From Gammaproteobacteria bacterium (GTDB lineage Bacteria > Pseudomonadota > Gammaproteobacteria > SZUA-152): a stretch of DNA of 34,509 bases. The translations under genes were made by a program, and so were the position numbers. The number at the start of each line of letters is the position of its first letter. Positions within the stretch are counted from its first letter, which is position 1. The stretch is taken from NCBI GenBank assembly GCA_022627515.1, contig JAKEGK010000075.1, forward strand, positions 1-34,509. The letters run 5' to 3'. The notes below the pieces were generated by a model that was not told where the DNA came from, searched no databases, and saw only the letters and a program-made list of their open reading frames with translations. Below are positions 1-8,432 of the stretch, in pieces.

Positions 1-18
1 AGATAGCGACTTCATGGA

Positions 19-105
19 ATATAACAATGCCATCAACACGGACGGTGTAAAGCGGCGCTCCTTTGTCGCACCGCTTTACACCGCCGGTTATGGCGAACGT
101 TCGGC
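19..105 (+). other. integron attC recombination site (attC-1)
   Basis: R''-like ATATAAC (19-25), arms GGTGTAAAGCGG / CCGCTTTACACC forming a perfect stem, L' CCGGTTATGGCGAAC followed by R'-like GTTCGGC (99-105). Confidence 0.75.
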
Positions 106-130
106 GTCTCCATAAACTAGGCCGCATACG

Positions 131-784
131 ATGATCGGATCAAGAACCCGCCATTCGCTTGCTCAGTTTCTCGCACTCCACGAAACAGACTTTGTCGTGG
201 TATTGGTGAGCAAACATGGCATACGCATTTCTGTTGAAAATGGAAGTGTGCTCTTTGACCTTAACAACTGCTTGCGCTCTGCAAGCGATGGGCACTTGCT
301 GGCTCTAATCGAGGAAATCGCCCGAACGAGTGGAGACCTTCGTTCTCGCGTGAATCCAAAGTACCGGCACGACGAGCGATTTTCCGATCTGTGCCGTTGC
401 CTTCAACTTGATGGGTATCTTCTGGAAGCCAAGACGCTCACACAGACTGATCCGTCCACCGGTGACGCACCACCGCTCGATGATGACCTTCTCAAAGAGC
501 TAAAGGCTACTGGCCTCCCGGTCGCAGAAGAGATTGCGGGGAAGATCAATGCCTCGTCAGAGTCATTTCGGTCATCACCGCCAAACTACAACGCGTGCCT
601 CAATGATGTCCGGGTGGCTCTCGAAACACTTGCTCGCGCTATCGCCGCTACGCAAGTAAAGCCTGATTCGCCGCCCTACGAAAATACGAAATGGGGTTCT
701 GTGCTCACGGGCATACCTTGGTTGATCGGTACCGGGCAGGGGATTTGCAAACCAAAGCGGAATTCAAGGCCGTCAGTGACCTGA
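131..784 (+). pseudogene. cassette protein with start of an Abi-C-like C-terminal domain; 3' end replaced by transposase-derived DNA
   Basis: ORF 131..784; segment SSPPNYNACLNDVRVALETLARAIAA...KWGSVL resembles the start of a family C-terminal domain, then switches to [25 protein letters not shown], the out-of-frame reading of the adjacent transposase sequence. Confidence 0.55.
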
Positions 785-1493
785 TAGAACTTTGGCACAG
801 CCGGTTGATGGACGTGAGTTGGTTTATGAGATGTTTAAACGAGTCTATTGCGCGGGAGGCGAATCAGGAAGACAACTGTAAAGGACACTTCTGGGAGGGC
901 CGTTTCAAAAGCCAGGCCCTGCTCGACGAGGCCGCGTTATTAACCTGCATGATGTATGTGGATCTTAATCCCATCCGAGCCGGTATTTGCGATACACCCG
1001 AACAATCGGATTTTACGTCCATTCAGGAGCGCTTGCGAACCTATGCCAATGCCAGCCAACGCGCAAAAACGCAACCCGATGAAACGCCGGCCAGCAAGCG
1101 CAAAACCGTAACACTACTCAACGTCAACAACAAAACAAACATTTCGCGCCCGCCGCATTACTGCCTTTTGGTGGCAACGAACATCACGACAACACCTGCG
1201 CCGCCATTCCGTTTTCGGCCCAGGATTACTTTGTCTTACTGGAATGGACGGGCCGGGCGATCCGCGATGACAAAAAAGGTGCGATACCATCCCATCTCGC
1301 GCCGATACTGCAACGGCTCAACATCAATGAAATGCAATGGCTCACGAACATCAACTACTTCGGTCACCGGTTTTATAAAGTCATCGGCACCGTAGATGCA
1401 ATCCGCCATTACAGCCATGCGTTAAAACAATCCTGGTGCCGGGGATTGTCGCAATGTTCAACGCTCTATCGAAACAAACCCCATCCGGCCTAA
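727..1493 (+). pseudogene. REP-associated / IS200-like (Y1) transposase remnant, 5'-truncated and frameshifted
   Basis: Frame 1: [84 protein letters not shown]; continues in another frame after ~1140 as [54 protein letters not shown]...GHRFYKVIG...YRNKPHPA*. Confidence 0.8.
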
Positions 1494-1777
1494 TCATTTA
1501 TCTCTCTGGTTTTTTACTCAGTAGTTAAAAATGCTCTGGATGACAGGGAAAACATTAAACCCATTCCGGTGCTTTTTTTGTCAGGCAAGTATCTGGTTTT
1601 TGGACCGATTTGATCATGACATTTCCTATGTTAAGCATCGCCGTAAATATCATGGAAATAGATCTATAATAAGCGGAAGTGGTGGATGTCCTTTTTTGTC
1701 TTTTTATCTTTTTCCGGTTTCTGACCTCTGCTGTAGTCGTTATAAATTCCTCTAGCCGTACCGCCTTCGCTGTACTA

Positions 1778-1792
1778 ATATGTAATACATAT
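1778..1792. promoter_or_regulatory. perfect palindrome, candidate RHH antitoxin operator
   Basis: ATATGTA-A-TACATAT, 21 bp upstream of the antitoxin ATG at 1814. Confidence 0.5.
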
Positions 1793-1813
1793 CACTACAC
1801 TGAGGTTGGTTTC

Positions 1814-2080
1814 ATGAGCATTACAAGTATTCGGATTGCTGACGATGTGGAAAAACCCCTGGAGGCCCTTTCCAAAAAGCTTGATAGAAGCAAAAACTAT
1901 CTTATAAATCAAGCTATTAAAGAGTTTCTTGCGAGGCAATCCCTGGAAGACTCAAGGTGGCAAGATACCCTCGAGGCACTTGAATCCATAAAAGCAGGTA
2001 AATCCATTGATGAAGAGGATGTGAATGCCTGGCTGAATAGCTGGGGCACCAATGATCGTAAAACGCCTCCTAAATCATGA
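1814..2080 (+). CDS. ribbon-helix-helix (CopG/ParD-like) antitoxin
   Basis: MSITSIRIADDVEKPLEALSKKLDRSKNYLINQAIKEFLARQ: typical RHH N-terminus; overlaps the toxin start by 4 nt. The ORF-track start at 1679 is too far upstream. Confidence 0.85.
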   Translation: MSITSIRIADDVEKPLEALSKKLDRSKNYLINQAIKEFLARQSLEDSRWQDTLEALESIKAGKSIDEEDVNAWLNSWGTNDRKTPPKS

Positions 2081-2364
2081 AGGTAAGATACTCGCCGGAG
2101 TCTATCGATGATCTCCAAAGAGTGTTGGAATTTGTAGAGGTTAAGAACCCATTCGCAGCTCGTCGGATAGCGATAGACCTACAAGAGGGTGTCGATAAGC
2201 TAAAGCTATTTCCAAAAATTGGTCTACCCGTATTGAAAGCTTCCGACCCGGAGCAAATCCGCGATCTTTATATTGGCAACTATACAGTACGTTACCTCAT
2301 CGGTAATGATTTCATTTATATTTTAAGAATTTGGCACAACAAAGAGAATGAAAAGAATTTATAA
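2077..2364 (+). CDS. RelE/ParE family toxin
   Basis: MKVRYSPESIDDLQRVLEFVEVKNPFAARRIAIDLQEGVDKLKLFPKIGLPV...VRYLIGNDFIYILRIWHNKEN; paired with the RHH antitoxin; stop codon lies inside the attC R'' box. Confidence 0.88.
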   Translation: MKVRYSPESIDDLQRVLEFVEVKNPFAARRIAIDLQEGVDKLKLFPKIGLPVLKASDPEQIRDLYIGNYTVRYLIGNDFIYILRIWHNKENEKNL

Positions 2365-2430
2365 CAAAGCGCCTCACACGGACAAATTACTCGCTGCGCT
2401 CGTTATTTGCCGGTGAGCGCAGCGTTAGCG
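2359..2430 (+). other. integron attC recombination site (attC-2)
   Basis: TTATAAC (R'') AAAGCGCCTCACACGGAC ... GCCGGTGAGCGCAGC GTTAGCG (R', 2424-2430). Confidence 0.9.
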
Positions 2431-2471
2431 AACAGAACCCATAAACATACAGTCGACTGCAGGTCGAGCCT

Positions 2472-2738
2472 ATGAAAAAAAAGGCGATATCAGGTGGAGT
2501 CGTTCATGATCTTCCAGAAGACGTTGAGCAAAGGATCATGAAAGATAAATTGGTTCACGAAAACTGGGAGGACATTACTCCATTAGCGCGCAATGAGTGG
2601 ATTTGTTGGGTGGAAGACGCAAAAAAGGCGGACACAAGGAATAAGCGTATCGATAGGCTGTTGGAGGACCTTAAGAATGGAAAACGTCGGCCGTGTTGCT
2701 GGCCAGGTTGCGCGCATCGAGAAAAAAACACCAGATAA
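2472..2738 (+). CDS. YdeI/OmpD-associated family protein
   Basis: LPEDVEQRIMKDKLVHENWEDITPLARNEWICWVEDAKKADTRNKRIDRLLEDLKNGKRRPCCWPGCAHR matches the recognised family motif (LARNEWICWV...GKRRPCCWPGC). Confidence 0.85.
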   Translation: MKKKAISGGVVHDLPEDVEQRIMKDKLVHENWEDITPLARNEWICWVEDAKKADTRNKRIDRLLEDLKNGKRRPCCWPGCAHREKNTR

Positions 2739-2769
2739 AAAGTGTTCTATATAAGCTCACGAAATCAAT

Positions 2770-2895
2770 CGCTAACATAGCGTTGAAGTTCGCGCGCCGG
2801 ACCAGTGTGGCTACGCGGCTTTTGCCCATTCCGCTTCGCTCCATGTTCGCGCAAGAGCCGCTCCCCCACACTGGGCGCTTAACGCTGCGTTAGGC
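2770..2895 (+). other. integron attC recombination site (attC-3)
   Basis: CGCTAAC ATAGCGTTGAAG ... CCAGTGTGG / CCACACTGG ... GCGCTTAACGCTGC GTTAGGC; long self-complementary site between cassette genes. Confidence 0.88.
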
Positions 2896-2922
2896 GACAA
2901 CCCGAAAAGAGGAGGCTTACCC

Positions 2923-3384
2923 ATGTCCAAAGTGACACCGTTTCTGATGTTCAATGTCCAACTCGAAGATGCAATGGCGTTTTACACCGCCACGTTCCCC
3001 GACTCCGAGTTTAAGCACGTTGCCCGCAATGGCAAGGACGGCCCGATAGGGTCTGCCGAATTCACCATTGGTGGTCAGTCCTTCATGGGCTATAACGGTG
3101 GCCCGTACTTCAATTTCTCTCAAGGTTTCTCGCTCTTCGTCGACTGCGAAGACCAGGAAGAGGTTGATGAGTTCTGGAACAAGCTTGTCAGCGCTGGTGC
3201 CACGCCGTTGCAATGCGGATGGATTACCGATCAGTTCGGCATTACTTGGCAAATCGTTCCGCGCCGTTTCATGGAACTCATCAGCGCCAACAACCCCAAG
3301 AAGGTACAGGCAGTAATGGAAGCTATGATGACGATGGTCAAACTCGACGTGTCAGTGCTTGAGAGAGCCTACAACGACGCATAG
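2923..3384 (+). CDS. PhnB-like VOC (glyoxalase superfamily) protein
   Basis: VTPFLMFNVQLEDAMAFYTATFPDSEFKHVARNG...DQEEVDEFWNKLVSAGATPLQCGWITDQFGITWQIVPRRFMELI. Confidence 0.9.
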   Translation: MSKVTPFLMFNVQLEDAMAFYTATFPDSEFKHVARNGKDGPIGSAEFTIGGQSFMGYNGGPYFNFSQGFSLFVDCEDQEEVDEFWNKLVSAGATPLQCGWITDQFGITWQIVPRRFMELISANNPKKVQAVMEAMMTMVKLDVSVLERAYNDA

Positions 3385-3442
3385 CAGACCATGCCGCCGA
3401 CTCTCTCGACTGATAGAAAGCAACTTTCGGCTCCGATTGATC

Positions 3443-3497
3443 GCCTAACGATCGGTTACAGCGGACGGCGCTACGCGCCGCCGCTGATGCTGAGCGT
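3443..3497 (+). other. truncated integron attC site (attC-4, R' box disrupted)
   Basis: GCCTAAC (R'') GATCGGTTACAGCGGACGGC gctac GCGCCGCCGCTGATGCTGAGCGT, then GTGTGCC instead of TAGGC. Confidence 0.7.
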
Positions 3498-3565
3498 GTG
3501 TGCCGGGCATGGCACAGTACTCGTCAGGTGCAAGTCCTGACACCAGGTGTTCGCAAAGCCGAAGG
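3498..3565 (+). other. candidate group II intron 5'-end remnant
   Basis: GTGTGCCGGGCATGGCAC...CAGGTGCAAGTCCTG resembles the GUGYG 5' terminus and the GGUGCAAGUCC domain I motif of group II introns; 3' boundary approximate. Confidence 0.5.
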
Positions 3566-3829
3566 TTAGCAAGTAAGCCCAATGGAACGCTCTACATAGG
3601 TGTTACTTCGGATCTGGTGAAGCGTGTTTGGGAACACAAAAATGACCAAGTAGAAGGTTTCACAAAAAAATACCAAGTTCACAATTTGGTTTGGTATGAA
3701 CAACACGACGAGATGGCGTCAGCTATTCTTCGTGAAAAGCAAGTAAAAAAGTGGAATCGTCAATGGAAAATTGAACTAATAAATGAATTCAATCCAGGGT
3801 GGAAAGATTTATATCGAACGATTCTCTAA
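3566..3829 (+). pseudogene. GIY-YIG nuclease superfamily (YhbQ-like) gene, 5'-truncated
   Basis: LASKPNGTLYIGVTSDLVKRVWEHKNDQVEGFTKKYQVHNLVWYEQHDEMASAILREKQVKKWNRQWKIELINEFNPGWKDLY; the usual N-terminus (YYVYIL-type) is replaced by the intron-like sequence. Confidence 0.8.
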
Positions 3830-3834
3830 AACAT

Positions 3835-3862
3835 GGATTCCCGCCTTCGCGGGAATGACGAG
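3835..3862. repeat. short palindromic repeat ATTCCCGCCTTCGCGGGAAT
   Basis: ggATTCCCGCcttcGCGGGAATgacg, a dRS3/REP-like hairpin just 3' of the GIY-YIG gene. Confidence 0.7.
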
Positions 3863-4216
3863 CGAAAGCCCGTTCCAGATTAAAAGCTGACACTAACAAT
3901 AATTTTATGAACTCCCGCTACCGCCGCAAAGCCGAAATTCGATCATCAAACATTTAATGACGGTTTGTGGCCGAGCCTGGCCATTTGCGATCTGACACTG
4001 CCTTACGGATTAGGTAAGAGTGATTTCAAGTGAGGGTGTGTAACTTGAGGGCCCCACGTCATGTTTCAAATTCAAGTAAATTTACAGGACGGTTACTTTT
4101 GTCAACACCTTTACAAACACAACGCTTTTACATTACAAGCAGATCTGCAACACACACTCCCTGACCTGAATCAGGGAATGCGGCGATGCGACCTGCGCTA
4201 TCTTCGGTTGGTTTTG

Positions 4217-4738
4217 TTATTTCTTGGGTGGCGGAAAACTCTTTAAGATTTTTTCCACAGCTTCGGTGATGCGCTTCTGGCGTCTTTCAAAATCCGTGCT
4301 GCCCCGGTCCATTTCCGCGGAAACAGTGGCGCGGTAAATAATATCCTTTGCTTTGGCATCCACGAAATCCACGATCAGCGTGCCTTCTTCATACTGATAT
4401 ACTTCGATGCCGCCATACCAGCCGGGGTACCGGTATCCCCAGTTGGTGACATCCACCTTGCTTTGCACATCGCCATGGTATGCAATAAGAAAATCCGGAT
4501 TGTTATCGTCGACACTGTAGCCCCTGGCTGCGAGTTTTTCATCCATGATTTTCCGGAAGTGTTTATCGAACAACTCGTTGGCTTGTTCTATTTGCGGATT
4601 GGGAATCCAGCCATAAGTTTTCAGCGTTGAAAAATCATAAACGGGATCATAGTCGATATTGGTCCGCATGGAGGAGCAGGCTGCCAGCGTCACGGCAACC
4701 ATCGTTACTAACAGGACTAACAGGTTCTTTGCACTCAC
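4217..4738 (-). CDS. DUF4136 family lipoprotein
   Basis: Lipobox LAAC; YDPVYDFSTLKTYGWIP...PDFLIAYHG...YEEGTLIVDFVDAKAKDIIYRATVSAEM. Confidence 0.85.
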   Translation of the reverse strand: MSAKNLLVLLVTMVAVTLAACSSMRTNIDYDPVYDFSTLKTYGWIPNPQIEQANELFDKHFRKIMDEKLAARGYSVDDNNPDFLIAYHGDVQSKVDVTNWGYRYPGWYGGIEVYQYEEGTLIVDFVDAKAKDIIYRATVSAEMDRGSTDFERRQKRITEAVEKILKSFPPPKK

Positions 4739-4942
4739 AATTCGATTCCTTTTGGTTGGCTGTCTGGAATATAGTCTGGTAACTTTTCCTTTTTATATCA
4801 TATTGCGATTTACTATTTTAGTATACCTGGACTGAAGGTTTGCGCTGTAAGAGCCTGTGCTGATCCTGCTCAATTTTTAGCAGTGCGGGTCCTTTTCCCG
4901 CGAACCGCATTTGTCCTTAAGGAATTTTTACAGCGCCCGTTT

Positions 4943-5503
4943 CTAGCGTGGAAATTGCTTAAAAATTTGTTCCACGGCCTTTCTGATATTCTGCTCCCGT
5001 TTTTCCCGCTCGGTTTGTTCCCGCACCACCGTATCCGCGGCGCCGCGCCAGACAAACTGCTTGTTCTGTTTGTTCACCACGTCAATGACCAGGGTTCCTT
5101 TGTTGTAGGCGATTTTCCGGTGTGCCGGCATGGCGGCTGACGGGTAGGCGCTGTATTGATAGTAATTGCTGTAGTAGTTGTCAATGACGATGGTATCAAC
5201 CGTCATTTCGACGACCACATAGTAAGACACGATAACTTGCGCCTGTTCCGGATTTTCGGTTATGCCCTTACTGGTCAGCGTATCCCTGATGGCGCCTGTG
5301 ACTGTTTGACTTAGCCACTCTTCATCAACTTGCAGGTTTTCGATTTTATCCTGCTTGTTCTTTATAATTTCGAAACTCTGGATCTGGCTGAAATCATAAT
5401 TGGGGTTGGTTTTATGCGTTACCCTGAATTGCATGCAACCGGTTATTGCCGCAATTAACACGCATCCCGCAATTAATTTGAGAACACATTGAAAATTAAA
5501 CAT
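4943..5503 (-). CDS. DUF4136 family lipoprotein
   Basis: Lipobox ITGC; NPNYDFSQIQSFEI...AQVIVSYYVVVEM...NKGTLVIDVVNKQNKQFVWRGAADTV. Confidence 0.8.
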   Translation of the reverse strand: MFNFQCVLKLIAGCVLIAAITGCMQFRVTHKTNPNYDFSQIQSFEIIKNKQDKIENLQVDEEWLSQTVTGAIRDTLTSKGITENPEQAQVIVSYYVVVEMTVDTIVIDNYYSNYYQYSAYPSAAMPAHRKIAYNKGTLVIDVVNKQNKQFVWRGAADTVVREQTEREKREQNIRKAVEQIFKQFPR

Positions 5504-5538
5504 CTTGTTGTGGCCTTATATTGCAGTGTGGTTAGCGC

Positions 5539-6582
5539 TTAGAACAGTGTTTTTGTCCCAAGTTGAAATAGCTGGGCGGGAGCGTTTTCTATATCGAACC
5601 ATTCGGCGGGATTGCTTACACCGGACGCCATTTTCTGATGAGCCCTTGACCAGACAATAATGACAGCGCGTATCCGGTTTAATCCCTGCCTCATTTCCCT
5701 GTACAACTCATCCAGCTCGTTATGCGTGGCGCGATACAATTCCCAGTCCGGTTCGATTTCCTGCCAGATTTTATGGGTGATGTCCAGGCGTTTTACCAAA
5801 TGCTCGGTAATCGCGGTCAAATCCTCATCCGACGGATTGCCTTTGGGTAATAATGCCTTGTTGCGAATCACGTTGCTTTCACGCAGCTTCTGAAACGCGT
5901 CCGGATCGCCTTTATACGTATTATATAAGTAGCCAAGCGCTCTTAAGATGGCATATTTTTCCTGTTCCAGCGCATGCTGGTAGGCAATGACTTCCGCAAA
6001 ACGCTCGTCGATTTTGCGGTCGATTTTGGCTTCCAGCGCCTTTAGTGACAGTTCAATTTTATCCATGACTTTCTGGTAGGCGCGTCCTGAAGCATTCAGC
6101 AAGGGTTGCGCCTGCTGTAACGCTTCATAAAATTTTTCCTGGCTGCGGACTTTTTCCACGATATCATCGTAGTAGCCTGGATCAATTTCCAGTTTATCCT
6201 CGGCGGTTTTTTGCAGCTCTTTAAGAAAGTCCGCGTACTTTTGGACTTGTTCAGCTTCTGTTTTACTGGTTTCAGCAATGTCCACCAGGGTAATGGAGTA
6301 CTTAACAAGTCTCAGCAGCCGCACTTCCAGCTCCTTTTCAAGCGCGGTGAATTCCTGCTCCTCAGGCTCCGACGCGGTGATATATTCACGCACATAAACC
6401 GACTTGCCGGTAGGCAATCCAAATTCCGCGCCCGTCAATGTGGCAATCGTCTGATCCGCAAAAATTCCGATATTGGCCTGTTTGGTGCCGGTGAATTTGC
6501 CTTCGATGGAGGCGCAACCGGATGACAGGAATAGCAGGAAACAGATTTTTGCGGCTGTGATGTATTGGTTGATGCGGTCCAT
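5539..6582 (-). CDS. hypothetical lipoprotein, helical/coiled region
   Basis: 347 aa, lipobox LSSGC, GCASIEGKFTGTKQANIGIFADQTIATLTGAEFGLP; long ORF, family not recognised. Confidence 0.7.
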   Translation of the reverse strand: MDRINQYITAAKICFLLFLSSGCASIEGKFTGTKQANIGIFADQTIATLTGAEFGLPTGKSVYVREYITASEPEEQEFTALEKELEVRLLRLVKYSITLVDIAETSKTEAEQVQKYADFLKELQKTAEDKLEIDPGYYDDIVEKVRSQEKFYEALQQAQPLLNASGRAYQKVMDKIELSLKALEAKIDRKIDERFAEVIAYQHALEQEKYAILRALGYLYNTYKGDPDAFQKLRESNVIRNKALLPKGNPSDEDLTAITEHLVKRLDITHKIWQEIEPDWELYRATHNELDELYREMRQGLNRIRAVIIVWSRAHQKMASGVSNPAEWFDIENAPAQLFQLGTKTLF

Positions 6583-6956
6583 GAATGTGGTCCGGTTGTG
6601 TGACTTATCCGTGATTGATGTGACTTCTAATTATTTTGCAATAAGTGATTATCCTGAATCTTAGACCTAATGCCAATGAAAGTAAAAATCGAAAATGAAA
6701 CTTGTACGATTTTGCATCAACGCCGGGTTTCAAACTGCAGTGTAAGTACATCCTGCATGGCACGCCACTCATTCCCAGTAAACAAAAAGTTATCCGGCGG
6801 TTTGCTGTGGCTGATGTAACATTCCGTTTAATATAGTGCTGATCTGGAGTTCACCAAGTGTCTTATTTGTCTTTGAGTGATTAGACTCATACGGCATTTT
6901 TTTATTTTTCATTACGCAATACCACGCCGGATCGCCCGGTTAAAACATTTAATTCA

Positions 6957-8432
6957 TTGCGCCTTAAAACCTGTGACTTAAAAAGTGTGATTGAGAATCC
7001 ACGGAATCTTGCACCGTTTAACCGGCGCCGGGCGCGTTTCCGGTGTTGGTTGATCCTGTTCATAACGTCTTTATTCTTTCAAGGCTATGCTTTAGCGGAT
7101 TCCGAAGTTTCCCGGATACCGATACTGGATGCGCCGCCAGGCACCGTTGGCCTGGGTGTTGGGGTGCGGCTGGAAACCACGCCTTACAAAGAAGACGAAA
7201 GTTCTTCCGGTATAGGCGATGACATCAATCAAGATTGGGTGCCCATGTATCTCTATGAAGGAAAATACCTGTTTGCGCACGGCACTTCCGTTGGTGTTCA
7301 TATGTACCGGAATGATTTTTTCAGCGCCGACGCGCTGGCGCGTTACCGTTTCGATCAACTGGATCCGCAAACGAGTGATTTTTACGAAGGCATGGAAAAG
7401 CGCGAACAGACCGTCGATGCGGGTTTCTCGTTTTCGTTCAAAGGCGCGTTTGGCTCCGTTAAGTTTGAATGGGTGACGGACACGTTGAACAAGCATAACG
7501 GTGAAGAAGTGGATGTGACTTACCGCTATCGCCTCGATGAAGGCCGCTGGATCTATTCGCCTTTTTTCAGCGTTATATATCAGGACGGGCAACTCAGTAA
7601 TTACTATTTCGGTGTGAGTGAAGCGGAAGCCCGGCCCGGCCGGCCCGCATATGAGCCGGGTTCCGGCGCTTTTGCGCGCATCGGGCTCAACACGTCTTAT
7701 CAATTGACGCGGCGCTGGTTGTTGTACGCAAACATCGCCTTTGAAGGGATGGACACCGGTCAAAGAGAAAGTCCACTGGTTGAAGAAGATTATCTGGCGG
7801 CGGTTTTTATGGGCGCCAGTTACCTGTTCGGCGATATCTATGTGGCGGACGTCGCGGATCTGAAGCGTAAAAAAGAATGGTCATGGCGCATCAACTATGG
7901 CTACAACGCCAAGGAAATCTTCAATCACACTATCCGCGGTGATTTAAGGCCCGATAATGAAATTGACACTGAAGTACTGGGCTTCACCTTTGGCAAGCTT
8001 GTTACCGGCGGCCCACGGATTGATGTATACGGACGGCTGGCATTGTTCCGGCGCCTGGAAGAACCGTTTCAGGACGATTTTTGGGACTACGTGGCATATG
8101 TGATGGTGATGGGTAAAGGCTATAAACCATGGTCGGATCAATTGGCATTCCGCTGGGGTGTTGGTTACGGCGTATCATACGCGGAAGAGGCGCCGGCCGC
8201 GGAAAAAATCGAACAGGCGGAAAAAGGCCGTGACACTTCGCGGTTCCTTAATTATCTTGAAATGCAGGTGGATTTTCCTGTCGACAATCTTGTGAAGACA
8301 AAATCCTTGCGCAACTGCTTCGTGGGCATGACCGTGGCTCACCGCTCCGGTCTGTTTGGGTCATCCGATCTTTTCAACAATGTGTCTGGCGGATCCAACG
8401 CCATTACCGGACACCTGGAGTGTTTGCGATGA
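6957..8432 (+). CDS. MipA/OmpV-like outer-membrane protein with extra C-terminal domain
   Basis: Signal-like ILFITSLFFQGYALA; GLGVGVRLETTPYK...VPMYLYEGKYLFAHGTSVGVH...GMEKREQTVDAGFSF resembles MipA; C-terminal ~190 aa not part of the usual MipA length. TTG start at 6957 is uncertain. Confidence 0.7.
   Translation: MRLKTCDLKSVIENPRNLAPFNRRRARFRCWLILFITSLFFQGYALADSEVSRIPILDAPPGTVGLGVGVRLETTPYKEDESSSGIGDDINQDWVPMYLYEGKYLFAHGTSVGVHMYRNDFFSADALARYRFDQLDPQTSDFYEGMEKREQTVDAGFSFSFKGAFGSVKFEWVTDTLNKHNGEEVDVTYRYRLDEGRWIYSPFFSVIYQDGQLSNYYFGVSEAEARPGRPAYEPGSGAFARIGLNTSYQLTRRWLLYANIAFEGMDTGQRESPLVEEDYLAAVFMGASYLFGDIYVADVADLKRKKEWSWRINYGYNAKEIFNHTIRGDLRPDNEIDTEVLGFTFGKLVTGGPRIDVYGRLALFRRLEEPFQDDFWDYVAYVMVMGKGYKPWSDQLAFRWGVGYGVSYAEEAPAAEKIEQAEKGRDTSRFLNYLEMQVDFPVDNLVKTKSLRNCFVGMTVAHRSGLFGSSDLFNNVSGGSNAITGHLECLR

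Noticed and set aside
1531-1755. 74-aa ORF and the N-terminal extension 1679-1813 of the antitoxin ORF
   Set aside because: Cys/Phe-rich, no family resemblance; the RHH antitoxin clearly starts at 1814.
2449-2470. ACAGTCGACTGCAGGTCGA looks like a cloning polylinker
   Set aside because: Not identical to a standard SalI/PstI polylinker, short, and set in a normal cassette 5' leader; treated as chance.
4158-4182. TCCCTGA cctgaa TCAGGGA hairpin as terminator for the first DUF4136 gene
   Set aside because: No U-tract on either strand; too weak to call as a terminator.
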